DNA from: Hydrangea macrophylla
Lineage: Eukaryota > Streptophyta > Magnoliopsida > Cornales > Hydrangeaceae
DNA length: 64,000 bases
Direction of reading: 5' to 3'
Assembly: GCA_033977485.1 (NCBI GenBank)
Contig: CM066998.1
Coordinates: 31,869,501 to 31,933,500, forward strand
The notes beneath the pieces are model-generated. The model was given only the letters and a program-made list of their open reading frames with translations. It did no database searches and was not told where the DNA came from. Position numbers and translations under genes: made by a program. Below are positions 32,697-41,714 of the stretch, one piece after another. Position 1 is the stretch's first letter; each line of letters starts with the position of its first letter.

Positions 32697-35570
32697 GCCA
32701 GTCCCAAGGATGACTTCCCGCTTCCCCACATTGACGTTTTGGTAGATAACACCGCAGGACATGAGCTACTGTCTTTCATGGATGGCTTCTCAGGGTATAA
32801 TCAGATTCTGATGGCGCCAGAAGATCGGGAAAAGACGACATTCACCACCCCTTGGGGAACCTACTGTTATAGAGTAATGCCCTTTGGGCTCAAGAACGCG
32901 GGGGCAACGTACCAAAGAGCTGCCACCACTCTGCTGCATGATATGATTCACAAAGAGGTAGAAGTATATGTAGACGACATGATTGTAAAATCCAAGGATC
33001 GAGAAGGGCACCTGGTAGCGCTGGAAAAGTTCTTCGAAAGGTTGCGCAAATACAAGATGAGGCTGAATCCAAAGAAATGCACTTTCGGCGTAACCTCCGG
33101 TAAACTCCTGGGTTTTCTCATCACACAAAGGGGAATAGAGGTGGACCCCTCTAAGATCAAGGCAATCCTCGAAATGACGCCACCACGGAATGAAAAAGAA
33201 GTAAGGGGGTTCCTCGGAAGAATCCAGTTCATCAGCCGTTTCATTTCTAAGCTCACAGCTACATGCGACCCTCTGTTCCGATTGTTGAGAAAAGGGGAGA
33301 AGTTCCAATGGGATGACCAATGCCAAGCCGCTTTCGACAAAATAAAAGCCTACCTTCAAAATCCACCTGTCCTTTCACCACCCACTCCTCATAAGCCCTT
33401 ATTCCTTTACCTGTCTGTCTTCGAAAATGCCATGGGTTGCATGCTAGCCCAAGAAGGAGAAGAAAGCCACTCCGAAAAAGCCATATACTATCTCAGCAAA
33501 AGGATGACTGGGTATGAGCTCAACTACTGTACTCTTGAAAAAACGTGTTGGGCCTTGGTTTGGTGCACTCGCCGACTAAGGCACTACATGCTGGCCTTTC
33601 CGGTTGTGCTCATATCCCGCATGGATCCTCTAAAATATCTTCTCGAAAAACCCGCCCTGACTGATCGTATATCCCGTTGGTTACTTCTATTATCCGAATT
33701 CGATATCAAGTATGTCACAAGCAAATCGGTAAAAGGGAGAACCATAGCTGAGCATCTCGCAGAACATGCCGTTGACTCCGAAGAAAGTGGGGACTTTCCG
33801 TTTCCAGACGAGAGCATCGTGGAAATCAAGGAAGAACAGTGGAAGTTGTACTTCGATGGAGCAGCCAACATGAAGGGATACGGAGTAGGTATGATTCTAG
33901 TATCGCCGAATGGGGACCATACTCCGCTAGCAGTCAAGCTCAATTATAACTCCACCAACAACACTGCTGAGTATGAAGCATGCATTCTGGGAATGGAAGC
34001 AGCCTTAGAGCTGAAAGTTCGGAGGTTGGATGTCTTCGGGGATTCAAACCTCATCATATCACAAGCCAGAGGAGAATGGAAAGTAAAAGAAGAAAGGTTG
34101 AAGCCCTATCATGATCGTCTCGACCAACTCAAGAGGCAGTTCGAAAGTATCACATTCCTCTACTTGCCCAGGGAAGAGAACCAGCTGGCAGATTCCTTGG
34201 CCACTCTAGCTTCGATGATCAAAATTCCTGTGGGAGTCAGGATGATGCCCTTGGTAATTGAGCAGAGGTACGAGCCTTCGTTCAACATAATCGCCACAGT
34301 CGAAGAAGAAGAGAATGAAACACCGTGGTACCAGGACATCTGGAATTTCATAGAAAAGGGGATGTACCCCCAAGAGTCTACCGAGAAAGACAAAAGGGCA
34401 ATTCGAAGATTCGCAGCGCAATTCATCATTTGCGGCGGGAAACTGCTGAAGAAGGGATACAACGGTCACAACCTGACTTGCTTGTTTGGGAAGAGCTCCA
34501 GAAGAATGATGGAAGAAATACACGAAGGGGTATGTGGCCCACACATGAACGGCCACATGCTGGCCAAGAAAATCGTGAGACAAGGGTACTACTGGACAAC
34601 GTTGGAAAAAGATTGTTGCAAATACGTGAGAAGGTGTCACAAGTGCCAGATTCATGCAAACATGATGCACGTGCCGCCATCTCTTCTATACAGCATGACA
34701 TCGCCTTGGCCATTCTCCACCTGGGGAATCGATATTATTGGTGAAATCGTTCCGAAGGCCTCAAATGGAAACCGGTATATCCTGGTAGCCATAGATTACT
34801 TCACAAAATGGGTAGAAGCTGCATCCTACACCAAGTTGGGGGCCAAGGAAGTGGCCAAATTCATCAAGAGAAATCTCATCTGCCGTTATGGAGTTCCCCA
34901 TGAGATTATTTCGGACAACGGAAGTCATTTCAAGGCAGAAGTTAGGGATCTGTTCGAGGAATACAAACTCACCTATCACAAGTCGTCGCCATACCGACCA
35001 CAGACCAATGGGGCAGTCGAAGCTGCGAATAAGAATGTCAAGGCCATACTGCAAAAATCAGCTGATACCTACAAAGACTGGCATGAAAAGCTACCATTTG
35101 CACTTTGGGGATACAGAACATCGATAAGGACGTCCATAGGAGCGACTCCTTACTCACTAGTGTATGGGATGGAAGCGGTACTTCCGGTGGAGATAGAATT
35201 ACCATCCCTACGCGTGATGGCAGAGTGTGAAATTTCGGAATCAGATTGGTTGAGAGAAAGGTATGAAGAATTAGCCCTCATAAATGAAAAGCGTCTAGCG
35301 GCGGTCGACCATGTCCGAATCTATCAGAAGAGAATAGCCCGTGCTTTCAACAAAAGGGTTCGTCCAAGGAAGATTGTCAAGGGCGACCTTGTCCTTAAGG
35401 AGTTGCGAGCTCCGATCTTTGATCCCCGTGGGAAGCTTAAGCCAAAATGGGTCGGCCCTTATATCGTTAAGACTGTTCTTTCCGGAGGAGCAACTTATCT
35501 CATGGACCTCGATGGTGTCGAATTCAAAGAACCGATCAACATGGATCGCCTCAAAAAGTACTATGCTTGA
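32697..35570 (+). CDS. Element 1 RT, two RNase H domains and integrase (open part 2)
   Basis: Open from just after the TAG, with a first ATG at 32739 (943 aa counted from there). RT continues with FMDGFSGYNQI and the catalytic YVDD (32967-32978), then a Ty3-type RNase H (about 215-340) in which YLSVFENAMG has Ser where the first catalytic Asp is expected, so it is probably only a tether. A second RNase H follows (about 368-490) with YFDGA, EYEACILGME, GDSNL and NQLADSLAT carrying the expected acidic residues. Integrase has the HHCC zinc site (H602, H606, C633, C636), D665 in WGIDIIGE, D726 in ISDNGSHF and E761 in NGAVEAANK, and a GPY-type C-terminus ending KKYYA. All catalytic residues of RT, second RNase H and integrase are present. 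Confidence 0.93.
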   Translation, partial: ASPKDDFPLPHIDVLVDNTAGHELLSFMDGFSGYNQILMAPEDREKTTFTTPWGTYCYRVMPFGLKNAGATYQRAATTLLHDMIHKEVEVYVDDMIVKSKDREGHLVALEKFFERLRKYKMRLNPKKCTFGVTSGKLLGFLITQRGIEVDPSKIKAILEMTPPRNEKEVRGFLGRIQFISRFISKLTATCDPLFRLLRKGEKFQWDDQCQAAFDKIKAYLQNPPVLSPPTPHKPLFLYLSVFENAMGCMLAQEGEESHSEKAIYYLSKRMTGYELNYCTLEKTCWALVWCTRRLRHYMLAFPVVLISRMDPLKYLLEKPALTDRISRWLLLLSEFDIKYVTSKSVKGRTIAEHLAEHAVDSEESGDFPFPDESIVEIKEEQWKLYFDGAANMKGYGVGMILVSPNGDHTPLAVKLNYNSTNNTAEYEACILGMEAALELKVRRLDVFGDSNLIISQARGEWKVKEERLKPYHDRLDQLKRQFESITFLYLPREENQLADSLATLASMIKIPVGVRMMPLVIEQRYEPSFNIIATVEEEENETPWYQDIWNFIEKGMYPQESTEKDKRAIRRFAAQFIICGGKLLKKGYNGHNLTCLFGKSSRRMMEEIHEGVCGPHMNGHMLAKKIVRQGYYWTTLEKDCCKYVRRCHKCQIHANMMHVPPSLLYSMTSPWPFSTWGIDIIGEIVPKASNGNRYILVAIDYFTKWVEAASYTKLGAKEVAKFIKRNLICRYGVPHEIISDNGSHFKAEVRDLFEEYKLTYHKSSPYRPQTNGAVEAANKNVKAILQKSADTYKDWHEKLPFALWGYRTSIRTSIGATPYSLVYGMEAVLPVEIELPSLRVMAECEISESDWLRERYEELALINEKRLAAVDHVRIYQKRIARAFNKRVRPRKIVKGDLVLKELRAPIFDPRGKLKPKWVGPYIVKTVLSGGATYLMDLDGVEFKEPINMDRLKKYYA

Positions 35571-35596
35571 CTATCCAATAACCATTCCTTTCAAAG

Positions 35597-36300
35597 CCTT
35601 GCCTTGAACTACGCTCGACCTGATTCCCGCTCGGGGATACGTAGGCAACCACATCGGTTCGGTCAACACCATCATAATCAAACCAATTTCCTTTCAAAGC
35701 CTTGCCTTGAACTACGCTCGACCTGATTCCCGCTCGGGGATACGTAGGCAACCACATCGGTTCGGTCAACACCATCATAATCAAACCAATTTCCTTAAAA
35801 CCTTGCCTTGAACTACGCTCGACCTGATTCCCGCTCGGGGATACGTAGGCAACCACAATGGTTCGGTCACCCCACCTACCTAAAAATCAACCCGCTTCTT
35901 TCCAACCACGGCCCGAACTACGTTGGACCTGATCCCCGCTCGGGGGTACGTAGGCAGACTTTCAAAAAGAAAAAAAAGGATGGCTCGCTAGGTCGAAAAT
36001 CCGAAAGGACGCCTAGGCAAAAATTAGAGCTAAATCCAAAGTGAGCAATAACAAAAGAGAGAAAATAGCTCGCTAGGTCACCTCCTTGGTGCCTAGGCAA
36101 AAATTATGAGCACGTGAGAAAAATAAAGTCGCGGTCCTTACCATAAACCACCCTCCACACTAGGGGCAAACTTCGGCCACACGCCTCGTTTGCCTGAACC
36201 TCTTCTAAACTAGGGGCAAACGTCGGTCATCTACCTCGTTTGCCTCACAACCATATATATCCCAAACTAGGGGCAAACTTCGGCTACCCGCCTCGTTTGC
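35597..36300 (+). repeat. 3' motif module of element 1, directly after pol
   Basis: Three kinds of short repeat follow the pol stop. First, four copies (35606, 35709, 35810, 35916; period about 102) of gaactacg...cctgattccc...cggggatacgtaggca. Second, two copies (35983, 36068) of gctcgctagg...gcctaggcaaaa. Third, three copies (36171, 36211, 36268) of taggggcaaac...gtttgcc, in which ggggcaaac copies the purine tract next to the 3' LTR and can pair with gtttgcc. One more gatacgtaggca copy sits at 41512-41552 close to the 3' LTR. Element 3 has the same three motif types at 57010-58046. Confidence 0.85.
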
Positions 36301-36580
36301 CTCTAACAACCCCAGCATGCTCAAGCAAGTACCAAAAGCAACAACTAATTGAAATCTCAAGTTACAAAATATTTTTAGAAAGCTAAAATGCATAAAATGA
36401 GATTCCCAAAGTAACCAAGGTTCACCGATAAACAAACTTTGAATATTACATAGGCAGGAATAATTAAAGAAATAAAAGTCTTTCAAAAAAACAAACACAT
36501 GTTCAAAAGACACTTGGAGGAATGAGCAGAATCAGTCAGGACCAGTTTTGTCTTAGTGTCTTTTATTTCTTCAAAGGTCT
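36301..36580 (+). other. AT-rich spacer of element 1
   Basis: No open frame of note and no recognised signal; it would be the 3' untranslated region of the antisense ORF that ends at 36581. Confidence 0.4.
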
Positions 36581-37579
36581 TTAGAAGTAGGCCTTTACTC
36601 GGTCAGTCCAACCATCAATAAAAGCAGCAATAGTGGTAGCTCTGATCCTAGAAGCAAAGACCCTCTCAGTAAACCCCCGGGGAACCTCCTGAACCTGTCC
36701 ATACTGTCGGGCCAAACGGCGAGGGTGATAGAAAGAAGTCTCTCTCAGACCCATCAACCACACTCTCTGGTGACCCCTGAGGCTCGTGGTGATAGCATAG
36801 AGGCCCCAACGCCTCATGATCCAGCAAATGTCAGCCTCAGATAAGGTGCTCATCATGCCCACCCAATCGGCAAAGGTATAGTGAGAATAAAGCACGGCTC
36901 GACGAAAGTAAACTGGTGGTATACGCCCCGTCCACAGCTGAAGGCGCTCGTAAAGCCAAGCCTGTAACACCAAAGGCGCCCCAGAAAGAAGAGGAGTCCC
37001 TTGGATGAAGGCATTGTCCAAACCATTCAAAGTTTCAGCTAGAACCATGGCCATGGGATTCCTGCTAAGTTTCAGCCCGAGGCACACATGCACCAAGTCA
37101 ATGGAAGTGCTCGAGAACAGGAAGTGCGAAGTCATGCACAATATCAAAGCGGCCCCACGGGAAGCATCATACACGCTGGGATTCCCAGGACTGGCATACC
37201 GGGCAATAATAGAAGCAATGTTGAGAACCTCACCTTGAATCAGCCGGCGGGAAATAGTAACAGAGCAATTCAGGTATTCAGCCAAGGCTCGTGTAGGGCT
37301 GAGTGTATCAGCAGAAGGGAGAATCAAGTCAGAGTCAGAATCATAGCCGAGAATAGCGCAGAACTCCTCAAACACAGGGCATATCTCCAGGCCATTGAAG
37401 TTGAAGACATGATTCACCGGGTCCCAGTAACCAATGGCAGCACGCAAGAACTCAGTGTTCAGGGTCATCTGGCAAAGAGAGAATAGCTCGGTCAAGCCGT
37501 AACTAAAGAGGTTGATCCGCTCCACGCCATCCGTAATGTTTAGCCAAGTTGTGAGGTGGGCGGGATCATACAAAGCCAT
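36581..37579 (-). CDS. Antisense DUF7745/plant-mobile-domain-like ORF in element 1 (332 aa)
   Basis: On the minus strand a frame runs from an ATG at 37577-37579 to TAA at 36581-36583; it is open further upstream to 37641, just after a TAG, with GTG at 37636 but no other ATG. It contains LTELFSLCQMTLNTEFLRAA, YWDPVNHVFNFNGLEICP and FEEFCAILGY, a style I associate with the DUF7745 / plant mobile domain group of plant transposon-borne proteins; biochemical function is unknown. A splice-acceptor-like ttgccttgcag lies just upstream (about 37650), so an additional 5' exon is possible. No stops interrupt it, unlike the neighbouring antisense gene. It lies between pol and the 3' LTR, tail-to-tail with pol. 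The family is assigned by recall of motif style. Confidence 0.65.
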   Translation of the reverse strand: MALYDPAHLTTWLNITDGVERINLFSYGLTELFSLCQMTLNTEFLRAAIGYWDPVNHVFNFNGLEICPVFEEFCAILGYDSDSDLILPSADTLSPTRALAEYLNCSVTISRRLIQGEVLNIASIIARYASPGNPSVYDASRGAALILCMTSHFLFSSTSIDLVHVCLGLKLSRNPMAMVLAETLNGLDNAFIQGTPLLSGAPLVLQAWLYERLQLWTGRIPPVYFRRAVLYSHYTFADWVGMMSTLSEADICWIMRRWGLYAITTSLRGHQRVWLMGLRETSFYHPRRLARQYGQVQEVPRGFTERVFASRIRATTIAAFIDGWTDRVKAYF

Positions 37580-37902
37580 ATTTTCTGTCACGGCTCTAGC
37601 AAAATTCAAAATTTCGGCAGCACCTCCCCGTTTCACGGACTATCCCACCTGCAAGGCAAAAGCACTCACTATCACAAAACTGCCCATCGCAGTAACATCC
37701 AGCAATCACAATGCACAAGCACACAACTGCGCCTCCAAGCCGGAAGCTATCCGGCCTAAAAGGCGAAACATCATAATAATCTGTCAAAAGTCACAAATTG
37801 TTCTACACATCGTCCTACACTGTCCAAATAATCATATCCTCAGTACAACCCAATCGAAAATAGGAAAAGAAAATAAAAATAATAAATCCCGCTCGGGAAG
37901 CC

Positions 37903-40056
37903 TCAGTCTTCCTCTTCGTCCTCCGTCGGACCGCCCGGAGTGTACGTCGGCGACGGCCTCCTCCTACCACCTCTACATCTTGGACCAGTCCTCGATGAAC
38001 CAGCCCCGCCTCCACGGTACTGTACACACAAATAAAAATGAGGGTAGTCAGTAAGGGAACAACAAAAAAGGAACAAAAACAGAGTCGAGTCAGAGACTTA
38101 CCAAGGACGCCATCTGGTTGGCAGCAAATTGCCGCATACCGTCCATCTGTTAAGGGTAAAATCTAGGGTTAGAACCTCATAACTTTAAGGAAGTGCAAAA
38201 TTAGAGACATACCCGGTGGTCTCGTGTGAGGACCAAGGACCGTAAGCTAGCCGCCAAGGCGTGACCCTCCTCAGCGTAACTCCAAGGAACGTTGAGGACG
38301 CCCGCTGGCTGAGTAGGGTACCCACATGTGACTCGCGGCACCTCCATCATTTGGGGAGTGCCATCAGCGCCTAGAACATTGACGGTCCAATCCCAAGGGG
38401 GGATAGGGTCGGTAGCCTGAGGAGCCTATCTCCTGTACATCTCGCGAAGCTGCAGGCACAGAATAAGTTAGGAAAAGATAGATCAAAAACATGGGCAATG
38501 AATATAAACAGAAATACAAAAAGGAACTCACCTCCAGGAGTGGGAAGTTGGGCATCAGGAAACGGCCACGGTAAGCCTCATAACCGGTCTCAGAAAGAAA
38601 ATGGTCCCAGACATCAGTGCCGGCTAAGGCCGCTGATAGAGCATCTCCAGAAAGGTCACCAGCATCCATCGCAGGAGGATCATGAGGGACGTGATACCGA
38701 GAACCACCAACCACCTGCCGGGAGACCCGCTCCGCAAGGAACCACTACCTGCACTCGGTACTCTCCAGCAAAAGGCGGCAAGAGGTAAGAGATTTAACCG
38801 CTTATATCTCCTCAGTGGCGGCATAAGCGACGCCCTCCCAAGGCGTCCAATCGACACTAGAGGCTGTCAACCCAGTTAAGAAGTTCTGAAGCAAAACAAT
38901 CTGATGGGCCCCGCTCTTCAACCCAACAACGTCCCTCCGCCATCTCAAGCCTCGTGGGAATAGAGGCACAGGAGCCATACCATCCTCATCCTCGCCTGAC
39001 TCGTCTGCTGGGGAGGGAGCCAACATCTTCAAGTATTCAAAACTCCAAAGCTGCACAGACAAAGGAGAAATCAGAACAAGTATGAAAATCAAAAAGAGGG
39101 AAAATAAAAGAAGAAGCAGTGCATACCTCCCAAGCTCGCCAGAATCCCCCAGTAGATTTAACATCGCCCCGAGAGACCTCCCCCATATGCTTGTAGAGAT
39201 GGGCCAGGGCAGCACCGCCCCAGTTGTAGGAGGGGATCTCATCAATGGTCGCCAGGCAAGAAAGGAGCCTCAAGCTCACCCGGTCGTTCCTTGTCGCAAA
39301 GATGGAGCACCCGAGGACATACAGAAGGTAAACCCTCAAAAGCTGGGAATTGTTCAGATTGTGATTACCTCTACCATAGGCCCGGTAAAGCCAGCCGCAG
39401 GGGAACCAATGCCTCTCCAGGTTAGGGGGAACAGCCCCAATCAACATCTCCACCGCCTCCGGGTCAATCTCATAAAAATAGTCCAGAACCAGGCGCTTCC
39501 CGCCGACCCTCAAGCCTGTGATCATGGAGAAATCAAAAGGCGTCATAGTCATCTCTCCGAACGGCAGATGGAAAGTGTTGGTAGTGTCCCACCACCTCTC
39601 GGCCAGTGCATAGAAGTGAGCCAGATCATTGCTACTTTTCGAAACCAAGCGGACGAAGCCTCCGAACCCGGCATCATCAACCATCCTCTTAACGGTGGGA
39701 GAAAGCTGGGTATACCATAAGAAAGCATGGGCAAGGCTACCATGGCCTTTCAATGCCACTTCCGGCACCTGCACACAACAAAGACGACAAAAGATGCACA
39801 AAATCACTATTCACGACCCGAGAGCAAAATTCACAAAATCAACATTTGAGCACAAGTCGAGCTTCTAACGGTCTCTAAGTGCACGCTATGTACATGAAAG
39901 TGGTCCTAAAAAGTCGAAAGTTTCGCATACCAAGCTCGCCAGAGCCGCGGCCGAAAGATGGTGTTGGGGGTCCCGCAAAATCACGTCCGGGGTGTGCATC
40001 TCGGCCTTCATCCGTCCTTTGGCCTTCTTAGACGGTCTCCTTGAGCTCGAAGCCAT
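37903..40056 (-). pseudogene. Antisense spliced plant-mobile-domain gene in element 1, six coding exons, three stops
   Basis: Minus-strand exons inferred from GT-AG sites with continuous frame: 40056-39931, 39768-39127, 39050-38532, 38449-38213, 38146-38102 and 38019-37903; every intron is phase 0 and every exon length divides by three (562 codons). It starts MASSSRRPSKKAKGR (a nuclear-signal-like basic patch). Exon 2 holds the PMD signature: FVRLVSKSSNDLAHFYALAE, TNTFHLPFGEMTMTPFDF and LRVGGKR. Exon 3 has LWSFEYLKMLAPS and WFLAERVSRQV. Exon 4 has PIPPWDWTVNVLGADGTPQ. The last exon is Gly/Arg-rich and ends PTEDEEED. In-frame stops TAA (38802-38804), TAG (38745-38747) and TAG (38426-38428) disable it. 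PMD proteins act in plant silencing pathways or ride in transposons; function here is unknown. Confidence 0.82.
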
Positions 40057-40060
40057 GGAT

Positions 40061-40159
40061 CTACAAGAAAAATGGAAGTCACATTTAAACTTTCTTCTTG
40101 AAAATTTGGGCAAACCAAAACACCAATCAAAAATCCAACTGCAGGGAAAGATTACTCAC
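40061..40159 (-). other. 5'-UTR intron of the antisense PMD gene
   Basis: On the minus strand CAG|GTGAGTAAT (donor) at 40158-40160 and a pyrimidine-rich TTTTTCTTGTAG (acceptor) ending at 40061 delimit a 99-base intron, only four bases before the ATG at 40056. Leader introns next to the ATG are common in plant genes. Confidence 0.6.
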
Positions 40160-40249
40160 CTGAGCACGCACAAGCTGCGTTTTGGTGAATTTTGGCTTCA
40201 AAAATACCCCAAAATGGCCAAGAATGAGCTTGGAAAACTCAAAAACCCG

Positions 40250-40440
40250 AGATATATGAAGATGGAGTCCGGCCACCCAGTGCCGCCGCTGCACTGGCCA
40301 ACTGCCGCCGCGGCAGTGGCCCAGTGCCGCTGCGGCACTGCTCCCCGTGGGCCCCGCGTCGCTCCGTTTTGCTCCGTTTCGCCCCGTTTTAGCCCGTTTT
40401 GGCCTTTTTCAGCCCGTTTTGGCCCCGATCAGCCCCGATG
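40250..40440 (-). promoter_or_regulatory. Probable promoter region of the antisense PMD gene
   Basis: Upstream of the leader exon are a weak TATA-like catatatc (about 40252-40259, minus strand), a cluster of GC palindromes of the type agtgccgcNgcggcact (40278-40340), and a repeat of seven to eight ccgtttt words (40361-40440). The palindrome cluster is the same kind as that upstream of the TATA box in the element's own LTRs. Promoter activity is inferred only from position. Confidence 0.4.
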
Positions 40441-40629
40441 GCCTATTCCAATCGAGATTTACGAGGTTTTACCCCAAGCGGACTAAAAGTTGTCAGAACT
40501 ACCTCCAGCAGGCAAAAACTGGAAAAAATCGGCTCCCAAAGACCCGAATCGGTCGTTTCGGGACGACCGTCGCGAATTTCGATCAAACACGAGAATTCTG
40601 GTAACGGATCCTGGTTCCCGATCAAAGAA
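40441..40629. other. Spacer between the antisense promoter and the 99-bp repeats
   Basis: Unremarkable sequence except for being open in several frames; no motif recognised. Confidence 0.3.
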
Positions 40630-40920
40630 AAGAGATTCCCCGAGAACCCTGCATCATCCCCCGAGGACAAAAGCAGACAGATACTAGCTCCCAGAGGCCC
40701 TGACAGGCTCCCTTGGATTGAGCATCGAAAGAGATTCCCCGAGAACCCTGCACCATCCTCCGAGGACAAAAGCAGACAGATACCAGCTCCCAGAGGCCCT
40801 GACAGGCTCTCTTGGATTGAGCACCGAAAGAGATTCCCCGAGAACCCTGCATCATCCCCCGAGGACAAAAGAAGATAGATACCAGCTCCCGGAGACCCCG
40901 ACAGGCTCGTAAGATTCGAT
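40630..40920. repeat. 99-bp tandem repeat, three copies
   Basis: The anchor agagattccccgagaaccct begins at 40630, 40729-40730 and 40829. The unit is a multiple of three, so both strands read open (33-residue repeats). No start codon context, promoter or domain supports a gene. Confidence 0.9.
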
Positions 40921-41714
40921 CAAAAGGAGCAGTTGAAGAGAGATCCTAGAAAGTATCGCTTCATCCCCAGCAGATTCAAATTAATCCTCAACGGATTTAT
41001 ACACCGTCAGTTCAAATCACAGTAGTCCATTGTCGACTCGTCATCTCGATGCAAACATCGTCGGTCCATCGCTCTCATCACACCATTGGGGCTTCCATAT
41101 ATGACGTCCCAAGATTTCACGTTCGTCCCGTGACTTCTATGTCAGTCTCTTAATTTCCAGGGCCCCTGTGTCCGTCGGTTATTTGCCAAAAGACGTCTTC
41201 AATTATAGTCCTCTGAGACCCCACACCCAATTACGTTCGTTTACGAAGCACTTTCGGAAGTTTGCCCCTAAAACCCGGAGTCTTCTAGACTTCAATGTCC
41301 TCATCCGAGTCATCCACTACATCACATTCACGAACACTAGCACAACACCGGACCACTCGGAGTGGCACACCCCACAACACCTGCTCATACTAGGATCATA
41401 ACAATAGGCATAATAGGACTCATGACACAATTCATATCACATCCATGCATTGCATATCATCCTCATAGCATAGCATCCGCATATCTTGTTGTGCATATGT
41501 GATTTGTTCCCGAACTACGTCCTGGTCTGATTCCCCTTGGGATACGTAGGCAGCTCACGCAGAGCACGACCAGCACTAACCTCATCATCCTTGCATCTTT
41601 TGCAACGCTTTTTATCCTAAATCTATAGCCTCCAAAAAGTCCTGTCTCTTCAGAGCTTTGGCACTCGCTTGCGACATGCGTTGCCTCGCAAGTTCATGCC
41701 AAAGAGGGGCAAAC
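40921..41714 (+). other. 3' end of element 1 interior with a motif copy and polypurine tract
   Basis: Mostly unremarkable. A further copy of gaactacg...ctgattccc...gggatacgtaggca lies at 41512-41552. The final bases, ccaaagaggggcaaac (to 41714), are the polypurine tract from which plus-strand synthesis of the LTR starts. Confidence 0.75.

Larger units (their letters stand above)
29058..35570 (+). pseudogene. Element 1 gag-pol polyprotein gene, interrupted by two TAG codons
   Basis: One reading frame runs from an ATG at 29058 to TGA at 35568-35570, broken by TAG at 29133-29135 (codon 26) and TAG at 32694-32696. The first ATG is favoured as the natural start because the related gag of element 3 also begins with a short heptad-rich helix upstream of the PPxF region. 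The second TAG lies in RT just after VCVDFRDLN, inside a conserved block, so no full polymerase can be made without readthrough. No frameshift was found in 6.5 kb, consistent with a young insertion. The gene order gag-protease-RT-RNase H-RNase H-integrase in a single frame is typical of plant Tat elements. The two open parts are described separately. Confidence 0.9.

Noticed and set aside
29565..35127. Numerous minus-strand and off-frame ORFs over gag-pol of element 1
   Set aside because: They are shadows of the plus-strand polyprotein, whose domains account for the sequence.
40399..40878. 159-codon plus and 141-codon minus frames over the 99-bp repeats as genes
   Set aside because: The period is a multiple of three so both strands read open; no start context or known domain.
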